Positions 25,890-35,674 of a stretch of 64,000 nucleotides of DNA are shown here, in pieces. A program made the translations under genes and the position numbers. Each line of letters begins with the position of its first letter. Within the stretch, counting starts at the first letter, position 1. The stretch covers positions 62,001 to 126,000 of the forward strand of contig CANKBS010000003.1 in assembly GCA_947480015.1 (NCBI GenBank). The letters run 5' to 3'. Under the pieces are notes generated by a model. It saw nothing but the letters and a program-made list of their open reading frames with translations. It was not told the DNA's origin and made no database searches. This stretch comes from Sphingobacteriaceae bacterium (lineage in GTDB: Bacteria; Bacteroidota; Bacteroidia; B-17B0; Aurantibacillaceae).

Positions 25890-26969
25890 TTTTCCCGATT
25901 CATTTAAGGTATAAACGCCATTAGTTTCTATCAAAAATTCTCTTTTCTCTTCACATCCATTTTTGAAATAGCTGAGAAATTTTTCGCCGAATTTTTTTTC
26001 AATCTCCTTTACATCACAACCCCAAATGGTGCGCAAACGGGTCAACACGTATTCATTATAAGCATCCCGTGTGCTCAATTCTTCTTTTTCAAAGTACGTT
26101 CCGCCTTCGTTTAAAGCTTTTATGTATAAGCTATTATTTTTCACATTCCATTGCCGCGATTTACCATTAAAGGAATGCGCCGAGGGTCCAATACCCAAAT
26201 ATGGTTTTTGTAACCAGTAATTACTATTGTGAACCGCTAAAAAATCGGGCTTCGCAAAATTTGAAATTTCATAATGCAAAAAGCCTGCATTCGAAAATTT
26301 TTCAATCATGAGTAAAAACTGTTTACTACTTAAATCTTCATTAACACCCGGTTCTTTTCCCCTTTTGTAATTCACACCTAACGCTGTTTTACTTTCAATG
26401 GTTAAATTGTAAGAAGAAATATGGCTGGTGTTTAAGGCAATGGCCGTGTCTAAAGTTTTATGCCAATCAGAAAGCGTTTGAAATTTACTACCATAAATGA
26501 GATCAATACTTATGTTGTCAAAACCGGCGTCCTGGGCCATTTTCACGCATTTAAAAGACTCTTCTGCGGTGTGTGCACGATTCATCCATTTTAATTCGGC
26601 ATTATTAAAACTTTGCAAACCAATGCTCAAGCGATTAATACCCATCCTTTTCCAAAGGAATAAATTTTCAGGCGTGATATCATCCGGATTCGCCTCCAAT
26701 GTAATTTCACAGGTACTTCGCCAGTTAAAATTTTTGTGTAGATTTTCGAAAATGGCCTCCAGCTGCTTTGCACGAAGGATACTTGGCGTTCCTCCTCCAA
26801 AATAAATACTGTCGAGTTCTCTGCTTTCTAAATAATTTGTGCGTAAGTCCATTTCCGTTAGTAGACTCCCTACCATATCACCGCCATTTGCCATAGAGGT
26901 GCTAAAGTGGAAATCACAATAGGTACAGGCTTGCTTGCAAAACGGAATATGAATGTAGATACCGGCCAA
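25848..26969 (-). CDS. hemW: HemW-like radical SAM protein (coproporphyrinogen oxidase-like)
   Basis: A 373-residue radical SAM protein. The cluster motif CKQACTYCDF (CxxxCxxC) is at residues 11-18, preceded by GIYIHIPF, and followed by SIYFGGGTPS, LEANPDD, NRLSIGLQSFN and SIDLIYG, all family blocks. HemW is a haem chaperone for respiratory enzymes; the true oxygen-independent coproporphyrinogen oxidase HemN is longer and has an extra N-terminal segment, so HemW fits better. The start is TTG at 26969 (TTG GCC GGT), as the conserved GIYIHIPF leaves no room for another start. It overlaps trmH tail to tail by 42 bp. Confidence 0.9.
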   Translation of the reverse strand: MAGIYIHIPFCKQACTYCDFHFSTSMANGGDMVGSLLTEMDLRTNYLESRELDSIYFGGGTPSILRAKQLEAIFENLHKNFNWRSTCEITLEANPDDITPENLFLWKRMGINRLSIGLQSFNNAELKWMNRAHTAEESFKCVKMAQDAGFDNISIDLIYGSKFQTLSDWHKTLDTAIALNTSHISSYNLTIESKTALGVNYKRGKEPGVNEDLSSKQFLLMIEKFSNAGFLHYEISNFAKPDFLAVHNSNYWLQKPYLGIGPSAHSFNGKSRQWNVKNNSLYIKALNEGGTYFEKEELSTRDAYNEYVLTRLRTIWGCDVKEIEKKFGEKFLSYFKNGCEEKREFLIETNGVYTLNESGKLQADGIASDLFFL

Positions 26970-27142
26970 TGAGTTTGTAATATTACTTAGAATCTATCTC
27001 GATTCGTAGAAAAACTCGCATTCTTTGACTTAAACAGGGAATTTCCATTTAAGAGACTGAAAAAAACAATAAAAAAGACATTTTTTTTAAACAATTTAAA
27101 AATAATCGTTATTTTAGCACCCGACTAAACTTTATTTAAAGT

Positions 27143-29200
27143 ATGAAAAACATTACCAAGCTTACTTTAGCAGCAGTTGCTGTTTTAACTTTCTGTGTAT
27201 CAGGATTTTCTCAAAAAATTTTAAAGAAAGCGGACGCTGCCTTTGAGTCTAAACAATATTTTAATGCTGTAAACTACTACAAGCAAGCATATGCCAATGC
27301 TCCAAAGGATAAAAGGGGCATCATCCTATACAGATCGGGTGTTTCAAGCCAAAAAATTAATGATTATAAAGGAGCAGAAGCCTATTTTAATAAGGCGGTA
27401 GCAGCCGGATTTGATGATCCAAGTGTTTACCAACATTTAGCTGAGGTATTAAAAAACCAAATGAAATACCCAGAAGCCATTACGGAATACACTAATTTTA
27501 AATCTAAAGGTGGTAACGCTAAAAAAGCCGATTTAGGGATTAAATCTTGTGACTTAGCGCAACAATGGGTTGATAACCCTATGCGTTACAAAATTGAGAA
27601 CATTTCTTTGATCAACTCTAAAGCCAGAGATTACGCGCCTTGTTTTAGCGATAAAAAATATCAAACCATTGTTATCTCTTCTAACCGCGATGGTAGTTTA
27701 GGTGGGCAAGATTTAAATACCGGTTTTAATAAATCAGATATTTATGAGGCGAAATTAGATAGAAACGGAAAATGGTCAACCCCTGTTTTGTTACCGCCTG
27801 CTGTATCAACTGAAGTTAACGAAGGCAGAGCTTGGATAAGCAAAAAAGGCGACTTGGTGTTTTTCACGCGTTGCCCTGAAGAAAAAGGAAAAGAAAACAA
27901 ATGTGGTTTGTATATGGCTAAAAAACAAGGTAGCACTTGGGGAGTTGCAACAGCACTGCCATTTAGCACCGATACCATAACGTTTGCTCACCCATCTTTA
28001 TCAGCGGATTCGAAAGTACTTTACTTTGCAACCAATATGGCAGGTGGATATGGTAAAACCGATATCTGGTCATGTACTTACGACGCAAAAACGAACTCTT
28101 GGGGTCAACCTAAAAATGCAGGTCCACTTGTTAACACTGAAGGAAATGAAGTTTACCCGTCAATTTCTGACGATAGTAAAAAATTATATTACTCTTCCGA
28201 TTACCACCCGGGTTTAGGTGGTTTAGATATTTTTGTAGCGGAAGTTGGTGGCGATGGTAAATTTAGTAAGCCGGTTGAAAACTTAAAATTCCCTTTAAAC
28301 TCAGCTTATGATGATTTCGGTATTGTATTTGAAGGCCGTAAAAATCGCGGTTATTTTACTTCTAACCGTGAAGGTGGTAAAGGTGATGATGACATCTGGA
28401 GCTTTAACTTACCGCCTTTAGCATTTAATGTAAAAGGTAATGTATTTAGTGAAGGTAGCAGCAGAACCGGTAAAGGAAAAGGTGAAACTGTAGAAGCTGT
28501 AAAAGTTAAAGTAATTGGTACCGATGGTTTTATTTCTGAAGTTACTACCGGAAAAGATGGTGCTTACACTTTCAAATTGAGAGAGAAAACACAATACACG
28601 GTTTCAACTGAAACTGGTAAATCATCTAAATCAGCATCTTTTCCTAAAGATGGGTATTTAGCTAACAAAGATGTTCGTGTACTGACAACAGTTGGCGAAG
28701 CTAATTCAAAAGACTTCGTTGCTGATTTCGCCGTAAAACCGGTTGAACCAGATTTAAGAATGCCGCAAATTCTTTATGAATTAGGTAGTGCTGATCTTTT
28801 ACCGGAATCAAAAGACTCCTTAACTTATTTATACAACATCTTAATGGATAACCCGAGTATTACGGTTGAATTAGATGCGCATACGGATAGTCAAGGTAAA
28901 CCGGATGCAAACATGACCCTTTCTCAGGCGCGTGCTCAATCCTGTGTCGATTTCCTTGTGAAGGAAAAAGGTATTAATGTAAAACGTTTAGTTGCTAAAG
29001 GTTTCGGTCAAACACAATTATTGGTTTCAGACGCTACCATTAAAGAAGCTAACTCAAAAGAAGAAAAAGATGCACTTCATGCTAAAAACAGAAGAACTGC
29101 TTTCAAGGTATTAAACTTTGATTTCTTCGATCCAAATGCTCCCAAAACTCCAACTAAATCGGCTAAATCAAAAGCCGATGATGAGGATGATGATGAATAA
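27143..29200 (+). CDS. OmpA-family protein with TPR, PD40 propeller and CRD domains (PorE-like)
   Basis: A 685-residue envelope protein: signal peptide (1-23), TPR helices (about 25-150, FNAVNYYKQAYANAP), PD40/WD40-like propeller repeats (about 170-430; YQTIVISSNRDGSLGGQDL, KVLYFATNMAGGYGKTDIW, KLYYSSDYHPGLGGLDIF, GYFTSNREGGKGDDDIWSF), a carboxypeptidase-regulatory-like domain (about 435-530) and a C-terminal OmpA peptidoglycan-binding domain (about 545-665; ELDAHTDSQG). The order TPR-propeller-CRD-OmpA is that of PorE, a T9SS component, though Bacteroidota carry several paralogues. The tail DDEDDDE is acidic. A strong terminator follows. Confidence 0.85.
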   Translation: MKNITKLTLAAVAVLTFCVSGFSQKILKKADAAFESKQYFNAVNYYKQAYANAPKDKRGIILYRSGVSSQKINDYKGAEAYFNKAVAAGFDDPSVYQHLAEVLKNQMKYPEAITEYTNFKSKGGNAKKADLGIKSCDLAQQWVDNPMRYKIENISLINSKARDYAPCFSDKKYQTIVISSNRDGSLGGQDLNTGFNKSDIYEAKLDRNGKWSTPVLLPPAVSTEVNEGRAWISKKGDLVFFTRCPEEKGKENKCGLYMAKKQGSTWGVATALPFSTDTITFAHPSLSADSKVLYFATNMAGGYGKTDIWSCTYDAKTNSWGQPKNAGPLVNTEGNEVYPSISDDSKKLYYSSDYHPGLGGLDIFVAEVGGDGKFSKPVENLKFPLNSAYDDFGIVFEGRKNRGYFTSNREGGKGDDDIWSFNLPPLAFNVKGNVFSEGSSRTGKGKGETVEAVKVKVIGTDGFISEVTTGKDGAYTFKLREKTQYTVSTETGKSSKSASFPKDGYLANKDVRVLTTVGEANSKDFVADFAVKPVEPDLRMPQILYELGSADLLPESKDSLTYLYNILMDNPSITVELDAHTDSQGKPDANMTLSQARAQSCVDFLVKEKGINVKRLVAKGFGQTQLLVSDATIKEANSKEEKDALHAKNRRTAFKVLNFDFFDPNAPKTPTKSAKSKADDEDDDE

Positions 29201-29223
29201 TACTACTAGTCATAATATGTGAT

Positions 29224-29256
29224 AAAAAAAGGCTACAGATTCTGTAGCCTTTTTTA
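29224..29256 (+). terminator. Intrinsic terminator after the OmpA/PorE-like gene
   Basis: AAAAAAGGCTACAG-ATT-CTGTAGCCTTTTTT: an 8 bp GC-containing stem extended by an A/T stem, then a T-run. It lies 24 bp after the stop and works in principle in both directions. The next gene begins at 29278, 22 bp beyond it. Confidence 0.88.
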
Positions 29257-29277
29257 TTTTTAGGCAATCTCACTAAA

Positions 29278-32200
29278 TTGAAAAATTTCGTTGTATACAA
29301 ATCGAGTGCCGGTAGTGGCAAAACTTTCACATTGGTGAAAGAATACCTGCGTTTGGCCTTGCATGACGAAAAGAAGTTAGGTTCCAATTATAAACGCATC
29401 TTGGCCCTAACCTTCACCAATAAAGCAGCCTCAGAAATGAAATCAAGGGTTATAGACTCCTTTCATGAGATTGCTAGTGGGCAAAGCTTGCCCTTTATAG
29501 GAACGCTTCTATGCGGGGAATTAGAGCTAACCGAACAGGAACTTAGAAGAAGGTCGCAAATCGTAATATCCAACATTTTACATCACTATTCCGATTTTTC
29601 AATTGGCACTATCGACAGTTTTACACATAAGATTGTAAAAACATTTGCCCATGATTTGAAGCTGCCGGTTAATTTTAATATTGAAATGGATACACAGGGT
29701 TTTTATGAAAAGGTAATTGCCCAACTGTTTAGTCGAATTGGTGAAGATGCATACATTAGCAAACTATTAAAAGAATATGCCCTACTAAAAGCCGAAGATA
29801 ATACTGCCTGGGATCCGGAATTACAAATTCAAGAATTTTCAAAGCTACTGCAAAAAGAAAATTCAGGGGCGTATATCGATCAGCTTAAAAATTTTGATGC
29901 CAATGAACTGGAAGAATTTAGAAAACAATTTCAGTACTTTACCCGACATTACAAAAAAACGCTTCAAACGGAAGCCCAGCAAGCTATTGATCTAATAAAA
30001 CAAAAGGGGCTTGGTGATGCTGATTTCACCTACAAGTCTTCGGGTCCGCAAAACTTCTTTACCAAATGCCTTAGCAATTCAGTTGACCTTGAAAATACTG
30101 TAAAAGGAAGACTGATAGACGCCTTGACTAGCGGTAAGTGGGCGTCAAAGGACATTGGGGCCAATGCAGGAAAACTGGAAGAAATAACTCCGCAACTACA
30201 AGCCATAGCCACACGCTTAATTGAATTTATAAAAGATAATTTCGCATACTTTTCTTTGTGTGAGTTATTAAGCAAGCAAATGTATCCACTGATGCTTCTT
30301 AAAAAGATAGAGGAGATTAGTTTGGAAAAAAAACAAGAAGAACGTTTGGTTTTTATTAGTGAATTTAATCACAAAATTTTTGAAATCATTCAAAATGAAC
30401 CTACGCCATTCATTTATGAGCGTTTGGGAGAGCGCTACCAACATTTTTTATTGGATGAGTTTCAGGATACGAGCAGTTTGCAATGGCAAAACATTTTACC
30501 ACTCTTAGATAATTCGTTGGCGAGTGGTTGGTACAATTTAATTGTGGGCGATGGTAAACAAAGTATTTACCGCTGGCGAAACGCTAACGTAAAGCAGTTT
30601 GCCGAATTACCGGCAATTGAAAATCCTGATCAGAATGCCATGATTGCCCAACGAAGCGCGAGTTTAAGCCGTAATTTTTCAGGCAAAGTATTGGATACTA
30701 ATTTTAGGAGCCTTGCTACCATTATTGAATTTAATAATTCCTTATTTGAATCGTTAAGCACTGATTTATTAAACGAAAGTTTCAAGAAAATATATGTCGA
30801 TCAGGTTCAAAAAATTAAAAATGAGGCATGTGGTTATGTGGGTTTAAATTTTGGCAAAGTGCCTAAAGACGATTTGGACGAATTAACCTGTAACACCATT
30901 ACCTATCAAATTAATACTGCCCTGCGCGATGGCTTCACTTATAAAGACATCTGTATTCTAGCCCGTAAAAATAGTGACGGCAATACCATTGCGGCTTATT
31001 TGATGTCGCATAAGATTCCTGTGGTTTCATCCGATTCACTATTGCTCAAAAACAATCTTGAAATAAACACCATCCTTTGTTATTTGAGCTACCTCCTAAA
31101 CCGGCAGGATGTGATTAGTGCGGCGGCTGTTCTAAATTATTTACTTCAATCAAAACAAATTACCGAAGAAGCCTTTAATAATTACTTATCAGAGCTAAGC
31201 CTAAATGTATCCTTGTTTGACATTTTTAAACGTTGCGGCGTTAGCCTTGAGGAAGAAGATCTTTCGTTAAATAATTTACTGGACAATTGTATTGAAATAG
31301 CCAAAGCGCTGCATTTAAATAAAACGGCTTATCACTATGTGCGTTTTTTATTGGACGAGGTGAATGAATTTTTGGTACTTAAAAATTCCAATATCGATTC
31401 TTTTTTCGATTGGTGGCAAACCCGACGGAATAAGGCCTCCATGATAATTCCCGAAAACACCAATGCCGTAAAAATCATGACCATACATGCCAGTAAGGGT
31501 CTCGAGTTTCCGGTCGTTATAATTCCTTATTGCAACTGGGGCATTTACCGGGCTAATGATAGTTGGGTGAATGTTCACAGCGAAAAAATTGCCTTACCCG
31601 TATCGGTAATTAGTCTCACTAAAAAAGTAGTGGAGTCGGGATTTGAAAAAGAATTAAAAGCAGAAGAGCAAGAACAATTACTCGACAATTTAAATTTACT
31701 TTATGTGGCCTTTACACGGGCAATTGAACGTTTACACATTATTTGTATCGGATCAAACAACATGCGAGCAAACAATGTAAGTGAATGGCTTGAGGCCTTT
31801 GCAAGGAAGAATCTGAATGCGATAGATGGAGCTAGTTTTGCAAGTGGTCGTTTAAGTTTAAAACAAACCAAACATCAAACAGCAAGTCTAAACAATTTTG
31901 ATCTCGCCCCACTCTCTTTTACAACAGCAAGTAATACCATACAGATTAAAGCTTCTTACTTAAATAACACGGAAGAAGTTGAATCGGCTAAAAGACAGGG
32001 CTTATTGCTGCATTGGTTACTTTCAAAAATCATCGCTGTGCCTGACATTGAGAGGGCCGTTGAATTGGCTTTTATGGAGGGATTACTTGCGGAAAAAGAA
32101 ATTGCGGAACTTACATTAAAATTAAATGGCATTCTCCATCATCCTCAAATAAAAGAGTTTTTTGCCGGCAATCTTGAGTGTAAATTAGAAGCTGAATTAA

Positions 32201-32412
32201 TCACACAAAATGGTGAAATCCTTCGTCCTGACCGCATTATTTATGAAGCTGACGCAATTATTTTAATTGATTACAAAACAGGAAAAGAAAACACAACTAA
32301 ATACCATCAACAGCTTATAAAATATGAAGACGCTTTGATTTCAATGGGTCATAAAAAAATTACAAAAATTCTTATTTATTTAGATGAACTACAGGTCATT
32401 AATTTGAACTAG
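29278..32412 (+). CDS. UvrD-type helicase with C-terminal PD-(D/E)XK nuclease (AddA/RecB-like)
   Basis: A 1044-residue DNA repair helicase-nuclease. Superfamily 1 motifs appear in order: Walker A SSAGSGKTFTLV (about 9-20), LTFTNKAASEMKSRV (Ia), FLLDEFQDTSSLQW (II, Walker B), GDGKQSIYRWRNA (III), LDTNFRS (IV), MTIHASKGLEFPVV (V) and LLYVAFTRAIERL (VI). The C-terminal nuclease shows RPDRIIYEADAIILIDYKTG with the D-x-DYK active site and Y-x-x-Q-L-x-x-Y. This is the AddA/RecB plan for double-strand break processing; an AddB partner is not in the window. The TTG at 29278 starts the Walker A region; the next Met is too late. Confidence 0.9.
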   Translation: MKNFVVYKSSAGSGKTFTLVKEYLRLALHDEKKLGSNYKRILALTFTNKAASEMKSRVIDSFHEIASGQSLPFIGTLLCGELELTEQELRRRSQIVISNILHHYSDFSIGTIDSFTHKIVKTFAHDLKLPVNFNIEMDTQGFYEKVIAQLFSRIGEDAYISKLLKEYALLKAEDNTAWDPELQIQEFSKLLQKENSGAYIDQLKNFDANELEEFRKQFQYFTRHYKKTLQTEAQQAIDLIKQKGLGDADFTYKSSGPQNFFTKCLSNSVDLENTVKGRLIDALTSGKWASKDIGANAGKLEEITPQLQAIATRLIEFIKDNFAYFSLCELLSKQMYPLMLLKKIEEISLEKKQEERLVFISEFNHKIFEIIQNEPTPFIYERLGERYQHFLLDEFQDTSSLQWQNILPLLDNSLASGWYNLIVGDGKQSIYRWRNANVKQFAELPAIENPDQNAMIAQRSASLSRNFSGKVLDTNFRSLATIIEFNNSLFESLSTDLLNESFKKIYVDQVQKIKNEACGYVGLNFGKVPKDDLDELTCNTITYQINTALRDGFTYKDICILARKNSDGNTIAAYLMSHKIPVVSSDSLLLKNNLEINTILCYLSYLLNRQDVISAAAVLNYLLQSKQITEEAFNNYLSELSLNVSLFDIFKRCGVSLEEEDLSLNNLLDNCIEIAKALHLNKTAYHYVRFLLDEVNEFLVLKNSNIDSFFDWWQTRRNKASMIIPENTNAVKIMTIHASKGLEFPVVIIPYCNWGIYRANDSWVNVHSEKIALPVSVISLTKKVVESGFEKELKAEEQEQLLDNLNLLYVAFTRAIERLHIICIGSNNMRANNVSEWLEAFARKNLNAIDGASFASGRLSLKQTKHQTASLNNFDLAPLSFTTASNTIQIKASYLNNTEEVESAKRQGLLLHWLLSKIIAVPDIERAVELAFMEGLLAEKEIAELTLKLNGILHHPQIKEFFAGNLECKLEAELITQNGEILRPDRIIYEADAIILIDYKTGKENTTKYHQQLIKYEDALISMGHKKITKILIYLDELQVINLN

Positions 32413-32447
32413 TTCAATTATCAAAGCATAAGCCTTTTCAAAACACC

Positions 32448-33869
32448 ATGAAAAACTATTTATTCCTTTTTATTTTCGTTTGTTTTAATTTAACGGCTCA
32501 GTTAGAATTACTGAAACAGAATTGGGCTACAGACATAGATTTAAAAAACGCCTCCTATGGCTTTTGCGTGTTAAATGCTAAAACTGCGGAACCAATTGCC
32601 GAATATAACGCCCATTTAGCCCTCATACCCGCCAGCACCTTAAAAATAGCCACAACCTCAGCGGCCTTATATTTGCTTGGTGTAAATTACCGTTATGAAA
32701 CAAAAATTTATATTACCGGAACTTTGGATAAAAACTCGGGGATATTAAAAGGCAATATTCTTATTGTAGGTAGTGGTGACCCCAGTTTGCAATCGGAGTA
32801 TTTTACGAAAGATAATTCATCACTAAGCGATAAATGGGCAAAAGTGATTAAGGAAAAAGGCATTACTGAAATTCAGGGTAACATCATTGCCGATGCTTCT
32901 TGCTTTGAACGAAGTGTTCCAAACAACTGGATATGGGAAGATATTAGTAATTATTTTGGCGCCACAGCTTGTGGATTATCTTTTATGGATAATAAATTTA
33001 AATTGAGTTATACAAGTAAAGAAAAAGGCAGTTCAGCCACCTTAATTTCAACCTCTCCTAATTATTTAAACAGCACCTATGCCATTCAAAGCGCTGTTAT
33101 TGCACAAGGCAGCGAAGATGAGGCCTATGTTTACGGCGATCCGTTTTCATTTACAAGAATGGTGAGCGGGAGCATTCCTCCGAATAAAACCAATTATGAA
33201 GTAGAGGCAGCATTGCCCGACCCTGCCCTACTCTGCGCCGAGCAACTTTACACCGCTTTAAAAGCACTTGGTATAAAATGTGGCAATACTGCTGCCCAAT
33301 CGCATTACAACAAAAAGCAAAAGGATGATTCGCAACAATTGTTATATACCCATTACTCGCCAACCCTCGAAAAACTTGTTTATTACACCAATTTAAAAAG
33401 CAACAACCATTACTGTGAAAGTATACTTTTAACTTTAGGTAAAGGCGAAAGGGCAGCCGGACTATTAGCCGTAAAAAATTACTGGCAGAATCGTGGTTTA
33501 AATGGTGACGAATTATTTATGAAAGATGGATCCGGTTTATCGCGGATCAATACCATGACTCCTAATCTTCAAGCTAATTTACTTCAAAAAATAGTTAAAG
33601 ACAGTCTCATCTATCGCGTATTTTCATCGTCACTGCCCATTGCGGGCAAACAAGGCAGCATAAGTAACATTGGCAAAGGGAAGTTTATCGAAAATAACAT
33701 GCGGGCCAAAACAGGCTATATTACAAGGGTAAGAGCATATTGTGGTTATGTTACAACGCGGTCGGGTAAGGCCTTAAGTTTTTCTGTGATCATAAATAAC
33801 TACACCTGTAGTCCGAAGGAGGCAAAAGTAAAAATGGAGTCCTTCTTAAATGCTTTAGCCGAATTATAA
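32448..33869 (+). CDS. dacB: D-alanyl-D-alanine carboxypeptidase/endopeptidase (PBP4/DacB family)
   Basis: Periplasmic peptidase S13 acting on peptidoglycan stem peptides. 473 residues with signal peptide (1-17). Active-site motifs: SxxK in IPASTLKIATT (about residues 59-69), SxN in LKSNNHYCES (about 319-328) and KTG in AKTGYITRVRAYCGY (about 420-434). The large insert between SxxK and SxN is typical of PBP4. It starts 35 bp after the helicase gene on the same strand, perhaps in one transcript. Confidence 0.95.
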   Translation: MKNYLFLFIFVCFNLTAQLELLKQNWATDIDLKNASYGFCVLNAKTAEPIAEYNAHLALIPASTLKIATTSAALYLLGVNYRYETKIYITGTLDKNSGILKGNILIVGSGDPSLQSEYFTKDNSSLSDKWAKVIKEKGITEIQGNIIADASCFERSVPNNWIWEDISNYFGATACGLSFMDNKFKLSYTSKEKGSSATLISTSPNYLNSTYAIQSAVIAQGSEDEAYVYGDPFSFTRMVSGSIPPNKTNYEVEAALPDPALLCAEQLYTALKALGIKCGNTAAQSHYNKKQKDDSQQLLYTHYSPTLEKLVYYTNLKSNNHYCESILLTLGKGERAAGLLAVKNYWQNRGLNGDELFMKDGSGLSRINTMTPNLQANLLQKIVKDSLIYRVFSSSLPIAGKQGSISNIGKGKFIENNMRAKTGYITRVRAYCGYVTTRSGKALSFSVIINNYTCSPKEAKVKMESFLNALAEL

Positions 33870-34064
33870 AATTCCACTGTAAAAGTCCGAAAATAAATTA
33901 AGCGATAACAAGCTTATTTCCGTCGAAATTATTTGCTTTTTTTTTATAGATGCGTAAATTCATTGCGAGAATATGAAGCGACCTTAGCCTGTGCAATTTT
34001 GATTTGACATTTATCAGGAGACTGCGCCGCAAATAATAGTATCTTTAACCTTAAGTTTAAGCCT

Positions 34065-35399
34065 ATGAAATATTTAATTAAAAAAGCCAATTTGGTAAAT
34101 GAAGGTGAAATTGGCATTTACGATGTGCTTATTGAAGATGGCATTATTTCAAAGATCGATCGCAACATTGAGAACACATTAAATGCTGTAGAAATTAATG
34201 CAGAAGGGCTTGTGCTCATGCCAGGCGCTATTGACGATCAGGTGCATTTTAGAGAGCCGGGTTTAACGCATAAAGGCGAAATTTATACGGAGGCCAAAGC
34301 GGCTGTAGCCGGTGGTGTGACGTCGTATATGGAAATGCCAAACACCGATCCACAGGCTGTGAACCTTACCGAATTAGAAAAAAAATACACCAGGGCATCT
34401 AACTGCTCACTTGCCAATTATTCATTTTTTATGGGAGGCACCAATCACAATTTGGAAGAAACCTTAAAGGTGGATTATTCACAAGTGTGTGGTTTAAAAA
34501 TATTTATGGGTTCATCTACCGGTGATATGTTGGTTGATCATGAGGAAGTGCTAGAAGGTTTTTTCTCACGGGTGCCGGCTTTAATTACCACCCATTGTGA
34601 ATTTGACCCCATGATTAAAGAAAATCAAAAACGAATCATGCAGGAATACGGTGATAAGATTCCAGCCTATTTCCATCCCATTATTCGCAGCGAAGAGGCT
34701 TGTTACAAATCATCCAGCATGGCTGTAGCCCTTGCCAAAAAACACAACACACGTTTGCACGTTTTACATATTTCAACAGCTAAAGAACTAAGTTTATTTA
34801 GTAATAAATTGCCCTTGGCCCAAAAACGCATTACTGCCGAAGCATGCATCCATCACCTTTGGTTTTCGGATGAAGATTACAGAAGTAAAGGCAATTTAAT
34901 AAAGTGGAATCCTGCGATTAAAACCGCCTACGATCGCGCCAAAATTTTTGAGGCTGTTTTGAACGATACCATTGATGTGATAGCTACCGACCACGCACCT
35001 CATACACTGGAGGAAAAGAATCAAAGTTATCTTAAAGCACCAAGTGGTGGCCCATTAGTGCAACACGGCATTTTGGCCATGCTCGATTTTTATCACGACA
35101 AAAAAATTTCGCTTGAGAAAATTGTTCAAAAAATGAGTCACCATGTGGCCGATCTTTTTCATATCGAAAACAGAGGTTATATCCGTGAAGGCTATTTTGC
35201 CGATTTGGTTTTGGTGAATCTCAATAAAACGCATTTTGTAAATAAAGGCAATATTTTATATAAATGCGGTTGGAGTCCATTTGAAGGTCACACCTTTAAA
35301 AGTAGCATCGAAAAAACCTTTGTAAACGGGCAGCTGGTTTATGATAATGGCCGTTTTGATGAATCGAAGCTCGGTCAACGCTTAACATTCAGATTGTAA
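34065..35399 (+). CDS. pyrC: Dihydroorotase (PyrC type) with a QxH metal motif
   Basis: Cyclises carbamoyl aspartate to dihydroorotate in pyrimidine synthesis; cytosolic. 444 residues of the amidohydrolase fold: IDDQVHFREPGLTHKG (Q59-V-H61), GVTSYMEMPNTDP, LKIFMGSSTGDML with the probable carbamylated Lys near 145, THCEFDP, HVLHIST and IATDHAPH near 309. The usual first metal motif DxHxH reads DDQVH, so one His ligand is Gln, while the other ligands are present. I recall the same QVHFREPG spelling in other Bacteroidota dihydroorotases, so it is probably a clade trait and not a mutation. A TATCTTTA near-promoter precedes it. Confidence 0.93.
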   Translation: MKYLIKKANLVNEGEIGIYDVLIEDGIISKIDRNIENTLNAVEINAEGLVLMPGAIDDQVHFREPGLTHKGEIYTEAKAAVAGGVTSYMEMPNTDPQAVNLTELEKKYTRASNCSLANYSFFMGGTNHNLEETLKVDYSQVCGLKIFMGSSTGDMLVDHEEVLEGFFSRVPALITTHCEFDPMIKENQKRIMQEYGDKIPAYFHPIIRSEEACYKSSSMAVALAKKHNTRLHVLHISTAKELSLFSNKLPLAQKRITAEACIHHLWFSDEDYRSKGNLIKWNPAIKTAYDRAKIFEAVLNDTIDVIATDHAPHTLEEKNQSYLKAPSGGPLVQHGILAMLDFYHDKKISLEKIVQKMSHHVADLFHIENRGYIREGYFADLVLVNLNKTHFVNKGNILYKCGWSPFEGHTFKSSIEKTFVNGQLVYDNGRFDESKLGQRLTFRL

Positions 35400-35674
35400 G
35401 CCACATACCTTCTTATTAATCCTTCTTTCCTCGCTTATAATTTCGTATCTTTACCAAACAACTTCAAGGTGGAGTGTATGAACCAATTTAAAGGAATATA
35501 AATTTTGAATTAAACAGTCCTGTTTCAATAATTGAGTATCGGTACTATACAAACTCTTCCTTTGAAAACTTAGCACAGCTAAGACTCGAAAACTTGTCCA
35601 AAGCCTGTTTCAAAATTATAATTGTCTAGCTAAACAAATTCATCCCTATAATAAAGTTAACGACTGAATAAAAA

